From Rosa chinensis (lineage: Eukaryota; Streptophyta; Magnoliopsida; Rosales; Rosaceae), in contig NC_037089.1 in the NCBI RefSeq assembly GCF_002994745.2, positions 22,305,641 to 22,369,640 on the forward strand: a stretch of DNA of 64,000 nucleotides. The letters are read 5' to 3'. The notes beneath the pieces were generated by a model. The model was not told where the DNA came from, searched no databases, and saw only the letters and a program-made list of their open reading frames with translations. The position numbers were made by a program, and so were the translations under genes. Positions 1-11,420 of this stretch are shown piece by piece. Position 1 is the stretch's first letter; the number at the start of each line of letters is the position of its first letter.

Positions 1-1171
1 ACTTTGACTGGGTTTCCTAGCCGGACCAGGAAAACTTTATTTCTTCATTTCAGCTCATTTTTGCAACCCTCGTGCCTTGCCTCTATCATTCCAACGTTCC
101 CTTGCTTCTTATGTGGATTTAAGCTCATTTCTTCTCCATTCGCTTCATGGTATACCTAAAAATAGAAACTTTATTAAAATTCCTAAAAATAGAAAGTTTT
201 ATTAAAATTTGATTTAATTAAGGAAATAACTAAGTAAATATGAGGAAATAACATTCAAAATGTCGCATTAAAATGCTCCTATCACAATGCAACATGGCAT
301 TGACAAACATATACATCGATCGACACATCTTTTCCTTTCAATTGTTCCATCAGATACAAACGTAACCTTTATTAGTTGAGCCTCTTTTTTTTTTTAGGCG
401 AAATTTTTTGTGATGGGAATGATTTTTTTGATTCTTAAGAAATCTGAAGGTTTTAGAGATGCATGGTTGAGATAAAGCTGAGGAGGTATAGCTGCTGATC
501 GTGGAAACAGCCTTGAAAACGTTAGGAAAACTCCATCAAAGATCATCTTATTCTCACATATACAACCGAATAGCTTCCTCAATTACTCGTCTTGTGAATG
601 ATATAGGATGATATCATTGCATTCGAGATGACTATATATGTCTCTGAGGCAACTCGGCAAGCAGCTTCTCGACATGGTTAACACGGCCACATTTCAATAC
701 GGGTCTATGGGTTTTCTATTCCCACTTCTGTTAATTAAAGACTTTGTATGTGTTACATTGTTGAATCAGAGAAGGGTAAAAAGTTTAAATTATTAAAAAT
801 TTAGTCTCAACTCTCATCTGTTTAATTAATACTGATAGCTAGTGGACAATACATACAACACTAATTTTTTTTTTCTTATATAAAACCCTACATATCACTG
901 AAGGTGCCTAAGTGAGAATAATATACATTTTTAATTCATTTTCACTTTTCAAGCCAAACACACTTTTGTAGTGAGAATAATATATATTCTTAATTATTTT
1001 CACTTTTACAAGACAAATATTATATGCTAGCCTTCCTCCACACATGATCTGCATGTGTAAATGAATTTTTTTATAATTTGTTTGTTGAGAAAATAGAAAG
1101 AAAAAAATGTAATAGAAGAAACAGTTATTATAGAAATTAAGAAGACAGTATGAGAGAAAGATGGGTTATAT
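1..1171. other. AT-rich flank without a recognisable gene
   Basis: No open frame here resembles a known protein. The only structure I see is an imperfect direct duplication of roughly 60 bases at about 911-1010. Both copies begin AGTGAGAATAATATA and end in a run of TTTTCACTTTT. The stretch is the left flank of the large CACTA-like element that follows. Confidence 0.5.
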
Positions 1172-1344
1172 ACTACACCAATTTTTCAATCAGACGACAG
1201 TTTTTCACTGTCGTCTGATTATATACTTTGCTGTTGTCTATCTCAATGCCGTCTGATACATGGATCAGACAATACCAAAAAACTGTCGTCTGATAAAGTT
1301 TACTACAACAGCGACTACTATGCTGTCTGTTGTCTTAACACCAA

Positions 1345-1535
1345 GAAAAACAACATCGGCTTATATACTTACGGTTGTCTGAATGTTGTGCCAGACAACA
1401 GGGGCTTATATGCTTGCTGTTGTCTGAAGGCTATGCCAGACAACAGGGGCTTATATGCTTGCTGTTGTCTGAATGCTATGCCAGACAACAGGGGCTTATA
1501 TGCTTGCTGTTGTCTGAAGGCTTAGTCAGACAATA
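1345..1535. repeat. 45-bp tandem repeats in the left subterminal region
   Basis: A 45-base unit containing CCAGACAACAGGGGCTTATA and TGCTTGCTGTTGTCTGAA recurs with starts of the conserved core at 1391, 1436 and 1481, and a decayed copy near 1526. Because 45 is divisible by three, an apparent short protein with a 15-residue repeat appears. I read this as a by-product of transposase-binding subterminal repeats, not a gene. Confidence 0.8.
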
Positions 1536-1620
1536 TGTACTTGCAAATCCCATTGTCCATCCATTACTGATACTATAGATTTCTCCAAAAAACTGTTGTT
1601 TGTTGTTTTGCTGGACAATG

Positions 1621-2270
1621 ACTTTCTCATTCTTTTAGTCCTTATAGTATTATAGTTAGATGGCTCATACAACAGTTTTTGTTAGGCATTTTGTGATGAT
1701 CAATTATTGGACAATAGTTTTTAGCTGGATTGAACGGTCTGATAAACATTCAAAATGACATCACATCCAAAACACATTCATTTATGTTAAAATCCGATAC
1801 ATTCATCCATATATCCAACAAAGTCATTACATCAACAGAACTAGTTTTCTAACAAAATTTAGTAAAATGTTGAAACCAACCAAGTCTTGAAGAACACACT
1901 TTGTGATGACAATGAAGATGCCAGCAGAAGTTGCATCAACAATAGCCTTTACTTTCGCTGTCACTCCCCTATGCCTTGATGCCTCTCCTTTATGTATGTA
2001 TGAATGATGGGAAGTTAGATAAACACTTTTTTCACCCAATGCCACCTGGTTGACTAAAAGTTCATTTTAAAACAAGCTAACAGAAAACTAATACAAATCT
2101 CTTAACAAGGCATGAAATGATCCAACAGGTATATGAACATCAGAATTCTAGTTTGATCTCACAATTTATTATAGCGTCAATTTCATAATCATCAACTCCC
2201 ATGCATCAGTTTAGTGAATTTTGGAGACAGAGAAATGTATATAAGCCTCTAAACAATTTTAACGTCATAC
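1621..2270. other. Region between subterminal repeats and captured exons; no gene seen
   Basis: The last subterminal-like motifs fade by about 1740. From there to 2270 I see AT-rich sequence without a recognisable exon. The final UBX-domain exon that should follow the PUX8 exon ending at 2271 is not found here, so the captured gene stops short. Confidence 0.5.
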
Positions 2271-3982
2271 CTGAAGCCTGTCAGATTTGCGAAAGTGACG
2301 GCTAAGGCGGCTGCCATTTGGCATCCGAACAAGAAGAGTCACAGCATTCTCATCATCTGGTGCTGGTTCACAAGGAAGTGAAGCACTTTTTGCATCTAGC
2401 CTTCTCTCAAATTCCTGTTATCTTATCTCGTGAGACAATAGATCATAGACCAAAAAAACAAAACATCTAGCAAGTGAAAACTAAAATGGTAAATCACTCC
2501 ATCATAATGGCACAGCCTATATTTAACTATTACCTACAATCTGGAAATCATATCTTAACTACGTGAGTGGTAAATCACTCCATCATAATGGCACAGCCTA
2601 TATGCAACTGTTTCCCTGTATCCTCGTAATATTTAAGATTTTGGCCTTCTTATCTACCAAAATGTAAAAAACGAACTTAAGCAATTTACCAAATTTCAGT
2701 AATGTGAATCCAAAATCAATTGTAAATAGATTATTACTCTGAAAACAATATGGTAAAATATTGAATATAATCAGCAGTACACTACCATTGGCTCGATTCT
2801 TTTGTTGACATCTCCCTTCAACTGACAAGTTGCAGCTTCATGGACAACATTCATTTCTTTCTCTTTATTAGCTAAGTGGGATGCAAGATACTCATCATCC
2901 TGCAAGTAAATATTTAACAATCAAGTGCTGGACAATACAGTCACAAACTCATGATGGTGACTGCAAGCAGGAGATTAGAACATGTTGTTCTCTGAGCAAT
3001 TGCCTTGCTGATAGAGAGGATGAGGAAGAGGCATGTATAGGTAGATTATTAGGTGTATGGAGATTTACCAAAAAGTGCAGTCTCAAGCATAATTGCTTCG
3101 TCAAGCTCTTTTGGAGATAAGCTTCCCAACTACAAGTATATGTGTGATAAATTTGACTAGTCTAGCAGTCAACTTTCCTTTACATGGGCTAAATATATAA
3201 AAAGTAAGAACAGAGATTATACCACATCACTGTGAGCTACCAGTTTTCCCTGCTGAAGATGACTACCATCATCACGCTTAGACTCTTCACTAACTAATTG
3301 CTGCTCTACAACTTCAGCTCCATTTTGCTGTGATGACCTTAATTCCTTGCTAGAATCCACAATTATTTTTCATTAGCAAGGGGAGTCTCAATAGATTGTT
3401 TCACTAAAGTTTCATAATGTACTTCGTTTGATAGATGTATAAGCAGAATTTATGCCTGACATGCTTTTTAGGACAGATAGATAAGTACGAAAAGCTAAAA
3501 CAGTTACATGCAGCCTAAAATATTAATTGAGACAATGTCTGCCAAAAATTAGAGAATGTTTCTTCTTATTTGTATAACATGAGACCTAAACCCTCCATTC
3601 TGTAGTGCATACAACCTGAAATGAAACTGTTTGAATGAAATTCTGATATAGTTATTATTACAAATATCTTTTCTACTATTTCTAATATTTGTATACGCAA
3701 CTGAGCAACTCTACCATAAATAGAAGGTATACCTTCCGTGTACTATAAACTCCTGGATCTTGATTCCTGTCGTTCAGCTGCATCTCACGTATTGCTTTCT
3801 CTTGTTCTGCTGTCTGAACTCACTTCAAATTACAAAAAATCAAGGACCTCAAAATAAGGAAGCACCCACCTCCCAGAAAAAGAAAGACAGATTAAGAACC
3901 TTCAAGGACAACGAAACTGCACGATCAAAATCTGAATTTTCTTTAGGAATTTTCTCAACCGGAAGCCCATTACCAGGAGATT
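2271..3982 (-). pseudogene. PUX8: Captured fragment of a PUX8-type UBX-domain (Cdc48 adaptor) gene
   Basis: Minus-strand exons with proper AG/GT borders can be read at 3982-3900 (ends FDRAVSLSLK), 3813-3733 (TAEQEKAIREMQLNDRNQ start), 3349-3223, about 3129-3069 (SPKELDEAIMLETALFG), 2899-2786 (DDEYLASHLANKEKEM) and 2414-2271 (ERRLDAKSASLP, then ENAVTLLVRMPNGSR and KSDRLQ). This order matches plant UBX-domain protein 8 (SAY1-like), which recruits substrates to the AAA ATPase Cdc48/p97: a ubiquitin-interacting middle part, a charged linker, then the UBX domain. The UBA-like N terminus and the last half of UBX are missing. I saw no stop codon in the six exons read in their expected frames. It lies downstream of, and in the same direction as, the RPT5 fragment. 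Capture by the surrounding CACTA-like element is inferred. Confidence 0.8.
2488..2602. repeat. 35-base direct duplication inside a PUX8 intron
   Basis: The stretch beginning TGGTAAATCACTCCATCATA and running to CACAGCCTATAT occurs at about 2488-2523 and again at about 2567-2602, essentially without change. The near-identity implies a recent local duplication. Confidence 0.85.
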
Positions 3983-5038
3983 CTTGAATGAAAAAAATCT
4001 AATAAGAGTCATAACTTTAGAAAAAACAGAAGATATAGGCCAAGACAATTAGATTGGCAGGAGCATACATTGGAAGTACTGTTTCACACATTCGGAGAAC
4101 CCATTTCAGCTTCTCATTTTGAAGCTTCAAATTTAGCAACTATAGGGATAGCGCAGAAGGTAGACAACTGGATTATTGTGCAAATTAACATGGTATTTGT
4201 CTAAGGAGACCCTGCCTAAGGAGAACATGTCTCATAGCTGCGTCAATGTACTCATTGACTGGCTGACCAGAAGAAATCATGTAATTATATAAACAAAAAC
4301 AGTATTCAACATTCAACAACCATTCACAGAGGCCAAAACAGATGCAAATGGAATTCAATTAATCAATCGATTCAATTCCCATTAACAGAGGCCAAAACAG
4401 ATGCAAATATGCAATTCAATCGTTTTGATTTTGAACCCAAGAACGAAAAAAAAATTCTTCAATTTTCTTGGTATGTCTAAGCCACACAAATGTGCATAAA
4501 ATCTTCACAGTGCTCTTAAGATTTTGATTCATCACATACAGGGATATTACATATATGTTTATTGAGCTATAGTTTACTCTGGGAAGCTCAAATCATTTAT
4601 GCCTTCAGTGTAACAAATAATCATAGTTACAAGAGAAGTGAATATATGAAAACAAACAAACCTTGATCCCATCATTGCTACTAAAGCCATCAAGTTGATT
4701 AAGCAATTCAAGCATTGTAAGCCATCAAGTTGATAAGGCAAAGGAAATCTGTAGAACAAACATTTAAATCTAAGAAACATCACAAACAAATAATTCAATT
4801 TTTCACAATGCAAGGACATTATAACTTTAAGAAACAGATGATCCTTGTGTAAACAGAGCAAAAAGATCAAAATAAAAGGAGCAAATGCAAATCCAAAATG
4901 AAGAAAATGAAACAATGACAGAGGCATTAAAGCATCCTCAAAATAATTACAAATGCACCTAAAATTGGTCAATACAGAATCTTGCATTCAATGAAACAAA
5001 AGTTATAATGACAATAACAATAAGAAATTATGCTATAC
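3983..5038. other. Spacer between the RPT5 and PUX8 fragments
   Basis: No RPT5 exon follows the exon that ends at 5039, and no N-terminal PUX8 exon is seen before 3982. The fusion point of the two captured genes therefore lies here. A short direct repeat (ACAGAGGCCAAAACAGATGC) occurs at about 4324 and 4385. A possible minus-strand exon at about 4145-4070 reads LQNEKLKWVLRMCETVLPM, but I cannot assign it to a family. Confidence 0.5.
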
Positions 5039-5569
5039 CTGAACCAGTTGTGGGCCTGCAAGTTTCAGAAAAGTGGCATTCGTTTGTGCAGCACAAGCCC
5101 GGGCCATTAAAGTTTTACCAGTTCCAGGAGGTCCATACAAAAGAACTTCCTTTGGTGGGCGAACCCCTAATTTCTGAAAACGCTCCTTGTGGGTCATGGG
5201 TAAAATAATTGCCTCAACCAGTTCTTCAATCTGTTGCAGCCACAAAAAAAAAAAAAAGGTATTAGGGTACGGAATCCAAAATGTTTGGGGGATACAAACA
5301 GTGAGCAAGTCACACTACTACAAAAAGGTCATCAGACGACGGTGAATTTGTGTTGTGTGATGACCAAGCTCACCGTGGTCTAAGTGAGTGTTGTGTGATT
5401 GAAAAATCAGACAACGGTGATTTCACCGTTGTGTGATAATAGTTTGCTCAACAGAAATACCTATTTCCGTTGTGTGAGTTCTGCGCAGCATGTGCCTGGC
5501 ATGGCATGCGCGGCGATGCCTCGGCACATTCAGACAACAGAAGATGAAATTTTGCCGTTGTCTGAGATT

Positions 5570-5765
5570 CATAACACACAACAGGTATGACTTATTCTTT
5601 GTTGTTTGAGATTCATAACACACAACGGATATAACTCATTCTTTGTTGTCTGAGATTCATAACACACAACTGATATAACTCATTATTTGTTGTCTGAGAC
5701 TACTAACAGACAACGGATATAACTTAATATTTGTTGTCTGAGGTAAGTAACACACAACTGAAGTA
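5570..5765. repeat. About 45-bp subterminal tandem repeats of the nested CACTA
   Basis: Four to five imperfect copies of a unit containing TTGTTGTCTGAGATTCATAA and CACACAACGGATATAACTCA lie in a row. They parallel the 45-bp array in the outer element, but with a different core. Subterminal arrays of this kind are the known binding region of CACTA TnpA-type proteins; that role is inferred here. Confidence 0.75.
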
Positions 5766-5930
5766 AAATTATCTCTCTTGTCTGTTGATTACTCAGACAA
5801 CAGTGATCATTTTATTTCTGTTGTGTGTTATGAATCTCACACAACAGAATTTTGTTTTCTTTTGTTGTTGGTTGTTAGTTCACACAACAACTATATTTGG
5901 TTATCCGTTGTGTGAATACTGTAATCAATT

Positions 5931-6707
5931 AGGTACCAACTAGTGACTGTTGTAGGAGAAGCCTCAATTTTGAACTCTTTTACATTCATACAACATATTG
6001 TTTTGTATTGTGTTGTATGACTAAACCTTGAACAACAACAAGAATATCAATATAAATGTTTGTCCAGAATAATGCTCAATATATTACCATATAAACAATA
6101 CTCTAATCCATATATATCATTCAAGAACCATTATTCAAGCATCAATACATTCAAGTAACAAGATAATGCACCAAGAGCATTCTTAGCTAGCTACACATGA
6201 ATAAAAAAACTAAGCTTCTAGCATTGAATGCCTATCTCAGCTTTAAATTTTGCAGCTTCTTGTTTGTACTGTTTAGACCTGGAGATAGTGCCAGAAATGA
6301 GCAATGCATCCTTCTCCTGGTTATATTCATTCTAATTCCATTTCTCCTGTCAATTCCCATCCCAGCTATTCAATATGCAAGGCCATATAGACCAATGTTC
6401 TGCCATTTGGCAATGATCCCTCCTGGGAACCAGAGTAGTACCAACAAAGATGGCTCAACAAGGAAAGCTCTACCTAAGCCCCTAAAAAATCTCTGACCTC
6501 TGGTGATATGAAACCGTTCATTCATTTATAGACAAAAACACATATTCAATAGGAGAAGCAAACTATTACAGCAACAATAACCACGGTCGTAAGAGCATTA
6601 CAGGTTTTAATACTACCAAAGGTTTTTAGCTAACAAGCTCAGACTGGACCTTTTTGACTAGGTACAGGGAAGGTAGATTTGGAGCTAAGGAGCCTCATCA
6701 TCATTCT
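5931..6707. other. Inner-element spacer; no gene seen
   Basis: AT-rich sequence between the left subterminal repeats and the SPF30 exons. A possible 99-codon frame at 6197-6496 on the plus strand has no resemblance to any family I know. A run of codons for GGAAENDDEAP just below 6720 on the minus strand is the shifted tail of SPF30. Confidence 0.4.
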
Positions 6708-8031
6708 CAGCTGCTCCCCCTTTGAGATGCAAATGCTTCTCTCTTTTGAAAGTCTGTCAAACCCTTCCCACTGCCAGTCACCCCAACCTTTCCAAAAGGA
6801 TCGTCAGGAGACTTGAAGATGCTCTCCCGCTTGCGTCCAGATAAATAACCACTCTGAAAAAAAAAAAAAGTTACAAATCTAGAATGTGCAATCGGTAGTA
6901 GTAAATGAAGGTTTTTTCTATTGCCTTGTATTCTTTTTTTTTTTGTTTGTCAAAATAGAGTATACTTATACTTGATGCATAATGTCTTGACTGCCATAGC
7001 AAAGTTATCTTACAATTAAAGTTGAGCACTGCAGATTTACTTATTTTAGATATATACTAAATTGTAGACCTGAAACAACACTAACCGCAATATAATACAA
7101 GCAAAAATAAAAAATTGTGTTTCTGTACCTTTTTATATTGGTTCCCTCACTCCAAAAAATAATGGGGAATCAAATACGTGCATAAATAAAATGGTAACTG
7201 TAGATTACTGTAACTTGATAAAGATCAGAGCAATTTTGCAAGCAGAATGAAACGCATAAATACCAACTTACCTTCTTAGTCTTGCCTTTGGTAGTTTGGA
7301 ATTGCTGACAAGCATTTTGACGCTTGTTCTGAGTGACTTCCAACTGCTCCATCCTCATTTTTGACTTAAAAGCATGTATCTTCTTGCGTTTGGCAATTTT
7401 CTGCAGATTTTGGAGTTGGCAAGCATCAGTATAAAAAGAAAAGTCAGAAAGATGTTCAAAAATTGTACCATAACTTCTGGTATTGTAGGAAATGATAGAT
7501 CACAAAATAATTTCAATCACCCTACAAACTAGTTTGGTGACTCAACCCACCAGAAACTTTGTGAATTGTGAAAAAAAGAAAAAAAAAACCTAAATTGCAA
7601 CGCTCCAAACCTAAGTTGCTTTTAGTCAGATTAGTACTTAATAGTGAACTACTGAACATTGTATTATTCCCATATTACATAGATGGGGTAAAGTGCAAAC
7701 TTGCAAAAGGAATGCTCTGTGGGTCATTTTTTTGGCGAGAAAAGTTCTGGGAGTCTTGTCAGCAGATAGAGGGACCCCATTAGAGCTACCATTACCACAC
7801 CCACACATCTAGTTTATTATACAATGATAAAGATGGAAAAATTACCACATCCTCAGGATCATCCGGTTCTATACGAAGCTTTGCCGGTAGGCTTCGTGAT
7901 TGGAAGTCAACAGAAGCAGCTTGTGCAATTTTCCTTTTGATTGCTTGTTTTGTAGCTTCAGCAACTTTTTCCGCTTCCAACAATGCATTGACAACCCCTT
8001 CTTGAATTGGCCTTACATTGGCTGGATCCAC
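6708..8031 (-). pseudogene. SPF30: Captured 3' half of splicing factor SPF30 (SMNDC1)
   Basis: SPF30 (survival-of-motor-neuron-related splicing factor 30) is a Tudor-domain protein needed for spliceosome assembly. Three minus-strand exons are clear: 8031-7846 (62 codons, VDPANVRPIQEG, ends RIEPDDPEDV), 7400-7272 (43 codons, KIAKRKKIHAFKSK, ends QFQTTKGKTKK) and 6853 to about 6708 (SGYLSGRKRESIFKSP, then GKVGVTGSGKGLTDFQKRE). The borders carry normal AG and GT signals. The N-terminal half with the Tudor domain is absent. In the last exon a two-base loss in a GA run shifts the frame after FQKRE and gives a stop shortly after. The original C terminus (KHLHLK) can still be read in the next frame. 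The piece sits inside the nested CACTA element. Confidence 0.88.
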
Positions 8032-10140
8032 CTGAGAGGAGAATCGTCAGTGACGAATAACATTTGCAAAATTTAATAATACACATAAAAGGAGTAGATG
8101 AAGCAAACTAAGGACTGTATGTGATTTAAAAAGGAACAAACAGTTGGATCCCTTTCCAAAATTCGGATAATAACTAGACAAACTCTTGAGGAGAAAATCT
8201 ATGTTATCTAAAACTGCATTCTAGGTGATATAACTTTGAAGAACCATTTAACAAATCATTGGCTCGTTAGTTAAAAATCGTTATATAGACCAGATGAAAA
8301 TTCACTGCATATATAGAATAATATGAACTTCAGGTAAACAGGTTTCAATTAAACAAAACTATGTAATCATAGATCACAACTTCATAACCTAAAGACCCGA
8401 TTGTACCAAACCTGTCAAAGGTTTTGAAATCAGTTTTGACATGTCGTTTTGAAAATGCCCATGAAATGAAATAATGCCCTGCAAATTCACAATTTCAACC
8501 CATTTACTTATGAGTACAAATTATGGATTCCAGTGAATGACAAAACATTGTCACCTACAGTATCCTTCCTGAATTTTGCCATGCATAGTACACAAGGAAA
8601 ACAGAGAAAGCATTTTGGGAAGAAACCTTTACATATGACACCAAGTGGAGAAAGTTGTTCATGGTTATGGCTGTGTATTGCAAGTGATACACAATATGCC
8701 ATTAATTCCATGCCTTAGACCCTAAAGACAGTTATAACTAATAATTATTCTTAGTCTAAACCAGTAATCATGGATAACTTTTGGGGAAGGATGTCTGACC
8801 CATATATGTATATATAAATGTGGCTTAACAATGAATATAACTAGGAGAAGGATGCATTGCTAACTTAAAACCATTAGGATTCAGTTATCTAAGATTTATA
8901 TTGAATAGTTTAGTTGAAGAAATCTGATATATAACTGGCATAGCTAGAGCATAAACTGGACCTTCTTTTCTTCTCTCTTTGTGAAAACAAAATTTTCGTG
9001 GAGAAACTAAACCAGAACAGACTACAGAGCAATGGGCAATAAGCCCGCTGGATTAATCAACTAAGGAAAGCTATTTAAAGCAGCAAACAAGCAACAACTT
9101 CAACTACCACAATAATTACATAATAACACTAAGATACAGCAGCACTACAATTTGAAAATAAGCAAACAATGGAAAACCGTAGGATGGTTACTGGTTTGAA
9201 AGCAAGAAGATATATGTAAGGAAAAAGAAACAAACCTCTGATGCCAAATCATCAAACCTGTTGTTGAAGACTTGACAGTATCTTTGTTTGTTCTGCAAGC
9301 ATTTGTTCCAGCTCAGAAACATCATGCCTGCAAATGAACTTTTATTAAACAATCAGAATGTTACTATATCCCAAATTAAGTCGGTTATCCTAACTACGTC
9401 GGGTTGGGTTTTACTTTGGATTTTCATATCAGAAACGATTTAATAATAAATTGATGTATTGGACTGGGTTTGTTCCTTCTGATGCTACAAAAACAATGAC
9501 CAATATAAGTCATCCTGAGATCATTGACTGATTGATTTCCTAATGGCTTATCTTCAATCAATTCTAACAGCAAATAACAGCAAAAATAGGCTCAAACCTT
9601 GCTTCAAACATCTGAATTATCAAAGGACAAAATTCAATAAAGACAACTGAAACAATTTCGTTATGAAACCCAAAGCATTATATCATATAGTTAAAAATTC
9701 TAACTTGAACTGAAAAACTGACAGAAAGCTAAATAAGTAAATATCAATTGGTGCTAACAGATTTTGAAGACCTTGCAAATCATGTTCCTACATAATGCTA
9801 TCAGTCAATCAAAAGAAATAAAAAAAAAAAACTTAGAAAAACATCAATGAAGATAGGAAACGGCAACCTGCAGATTTAAGCAGAAAAGATTAACAGTTTG
9901 GCCTGATCAAGTCTAGTCTCATAAACCCCATATTTTCCACTGAAAACCATAACCAGTACAGTTCACAAAATAACAACAAAGATGAATAAAATTACCAGCC
10001 CAACCTCTTTTCTTGTTTACAGTACAAACCTCTCCCCCTTCAATATGTACAACCTCCAGATTAAGCACAGACTACAAAAATAAAAAACCAAATTCAACCT
10101 ATGAATAATTCAATCAAAAAGACCTCAATGTAGGCTAGAA
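8032..10140. other. Inner-element interior; one orphan exon-like piece
   Basis: Mostly AT-rich, with no recognisable gene. One minus-strand stretch, 9327-9258, is bounded by TTTGCAG and CAG|GTTTGA splice-like signals and reads HDVSELEQMLAEQTKILSS, a short coiled-coil-like piece. I cannot name its donor gene. It may be another captured exon. Confidence 0.35.
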
Positions 10141-10145
10141 GCAGA

Positions 10146-10148
<3 letters not shown>

Positions 10149-10185
<37 letters not shown>

Positions 10186-10188
10186 GTT
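10149..10188. repeat. (AT)n microsatellite
   Basis: An uninterrupted run of about 19 AT units with a short TTTATATA tail, inside the nested CACTA element. Confidence 0.95.
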
Positions 10189-10579
10189 GTCGATACAAAC
10201 CACAATTTGTTGTCAATCACCAAAATCTGCTTAAAACTTGACCATCTAAGTACTGAGACAAAGCTAAACTGTCTATCCTAATACTGCAATGTGCACTCAT
10301 ATACTCACTATCTTAAAACACAAAACACACTTGCAAAGTTTGTAATAAATGTGCATTGCTCACAGCTCAAAAAGCCAAAAAAAAGAAAGAAAGAAAAGTA
10401 GCATTCCTGATTTTCAGATAATCTTGACAAGAGGACGTTCAATTTTCACTCTTTCTGCTTCTCTAAAGCAAAGAAGAGAGCAATTGCAAGCAAGTAAGGT
10501 AATTTTTCCCCCAACTGCAAAGCCAAAGCAAAACCTAATTGAGATCTGCAAACCTAAATTCCACAGAATCATTTAACCA

Positions 10580-10580
10580 T

Positions 10581-10616
<36 letters not shown>
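10580..10616. repeat. (CA)n microsatellite
   Basis: About 17 CA units follow the sequence CCATG. The run creates a false histidine-threonine reading frame on the plus strand. Confidence 0.95.
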
Positions 10617-10618
<2 letters not shown>

Positions 10619-10639
10619 TTCTCAAAGTAAATAAATTGA

Positions 10640-11420
10640 AAGGGTGCCAAGGACCAACCGGAGCTGTAGAGGCCATGGCCGACGAAGAAAATCAACCAAA
10701 CAACAAGACAAATATAAATACCGCAGTAGGGAATGAGATCTGGCGGCTCTGTTTCGGTGGAGCCCGTGCTTCACCGCCATTGCTAATCGATACCTGGAAT
10801 TCAATCAGCTTCAATAGAAAGGAAAAAAAAAGGGATTCATTCCCTATTGGATAGAGCAATGTGGTGGTCAGAGAATCATAATCCATCGGTAAAGTAAAAC
10901 ATGAGTGAACCCAGGTGGAGGAGATGTGGGGATTTGGGTCGGTATATCGGGGAAGAAAGTGGAGTGAACCAGATGGAAGACTGAGAGAAAGGTTTTACGA
11001 GACAGAGAGAGAGAGAGAGAGAGTGAGTGTGTCGAGAAACCATAGATTGCAGATTGATGATATCGAATACGCCATTGCTAAACCTCCAGGGAAAAACCTC
11101 CAACTGAACACTACCTTCAGAGAGAATGGGCTAGGATTGGGGGTTAGGGTTATGAGGTAGAAGGTCTTGGGGGACTGTTTGGGGGGAGAGGTCGAGAAAT
11201 TGAAGTTCTTTCAGGGCCAGATCCATGGTTGATTCAAGATAGCTCGAAGCTTTAGGGCCAAAGATCGAAAATTTGGGGGAGATTTGGAGAGAGAGAGAGA
11301 GAGAGGGCAGAAAGAGGGATATTAGGAACGGAAGAAAGATAGTAGAAGAAGAAGACGAACGAGAGGTGGCATAAGAAAGGTGGAGTGAACCTTGATCGAG
11401 AGTATTGATTTCAATAAAGA
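10640..11420. other. GA-rich captured 5'-region-like segment
   Basis: This part is more GC-rich than the rest of the element and holds several (GA)n runs (about 11002-11023 and 11289-11306) and a GGGTTAGGGTTATG motif. A minus-strand ATG near 10780 opens a short frame starting MAVKHGLHRNRAAR, next to a possible donor (CAG|GTATCG). It looks like the promoter and 5' leader of a captured plant gene, but I cannot say which. Confidence 0.35.

Noticed and set aside
1165..1175. A TAT or TATA target duplication for the outer CACTA-like element
   Set aside because: Both flanks are alternating TA, so any short duplication can be read by shifting one base; I do not claim it.
1345..1535. Regularly spaced repeats that could suggest a CRISPR array
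   Set aside because: The units are contiguous tandem copies without unique spacers, in a plant nuclear transposon.
1375..1578. A 67-codon frame with a 15-residue repeat
   Set aside because: The repeat is the 45-bp CACTA subterminal array read in frame; no family resemblance.
4574..4987. 137-codon minus-strand frame between RPT5 and PUX8 pieces
   Set aside because: No resemblance to either donor gene and a composition like AT-rich intron; not enough to call a gene.
5008..5208. 66-codon plus-strand frame
   Set aside because: Antisense shadow of RPT5 exon 5, which has clear Walker A coding on the minus strand.
10579..10854. 91-codon plus-strand frame starting in HTHTHT
   Set aside because: It is created by the CA microsatellite and runs into captured leader sequence on the other strand.
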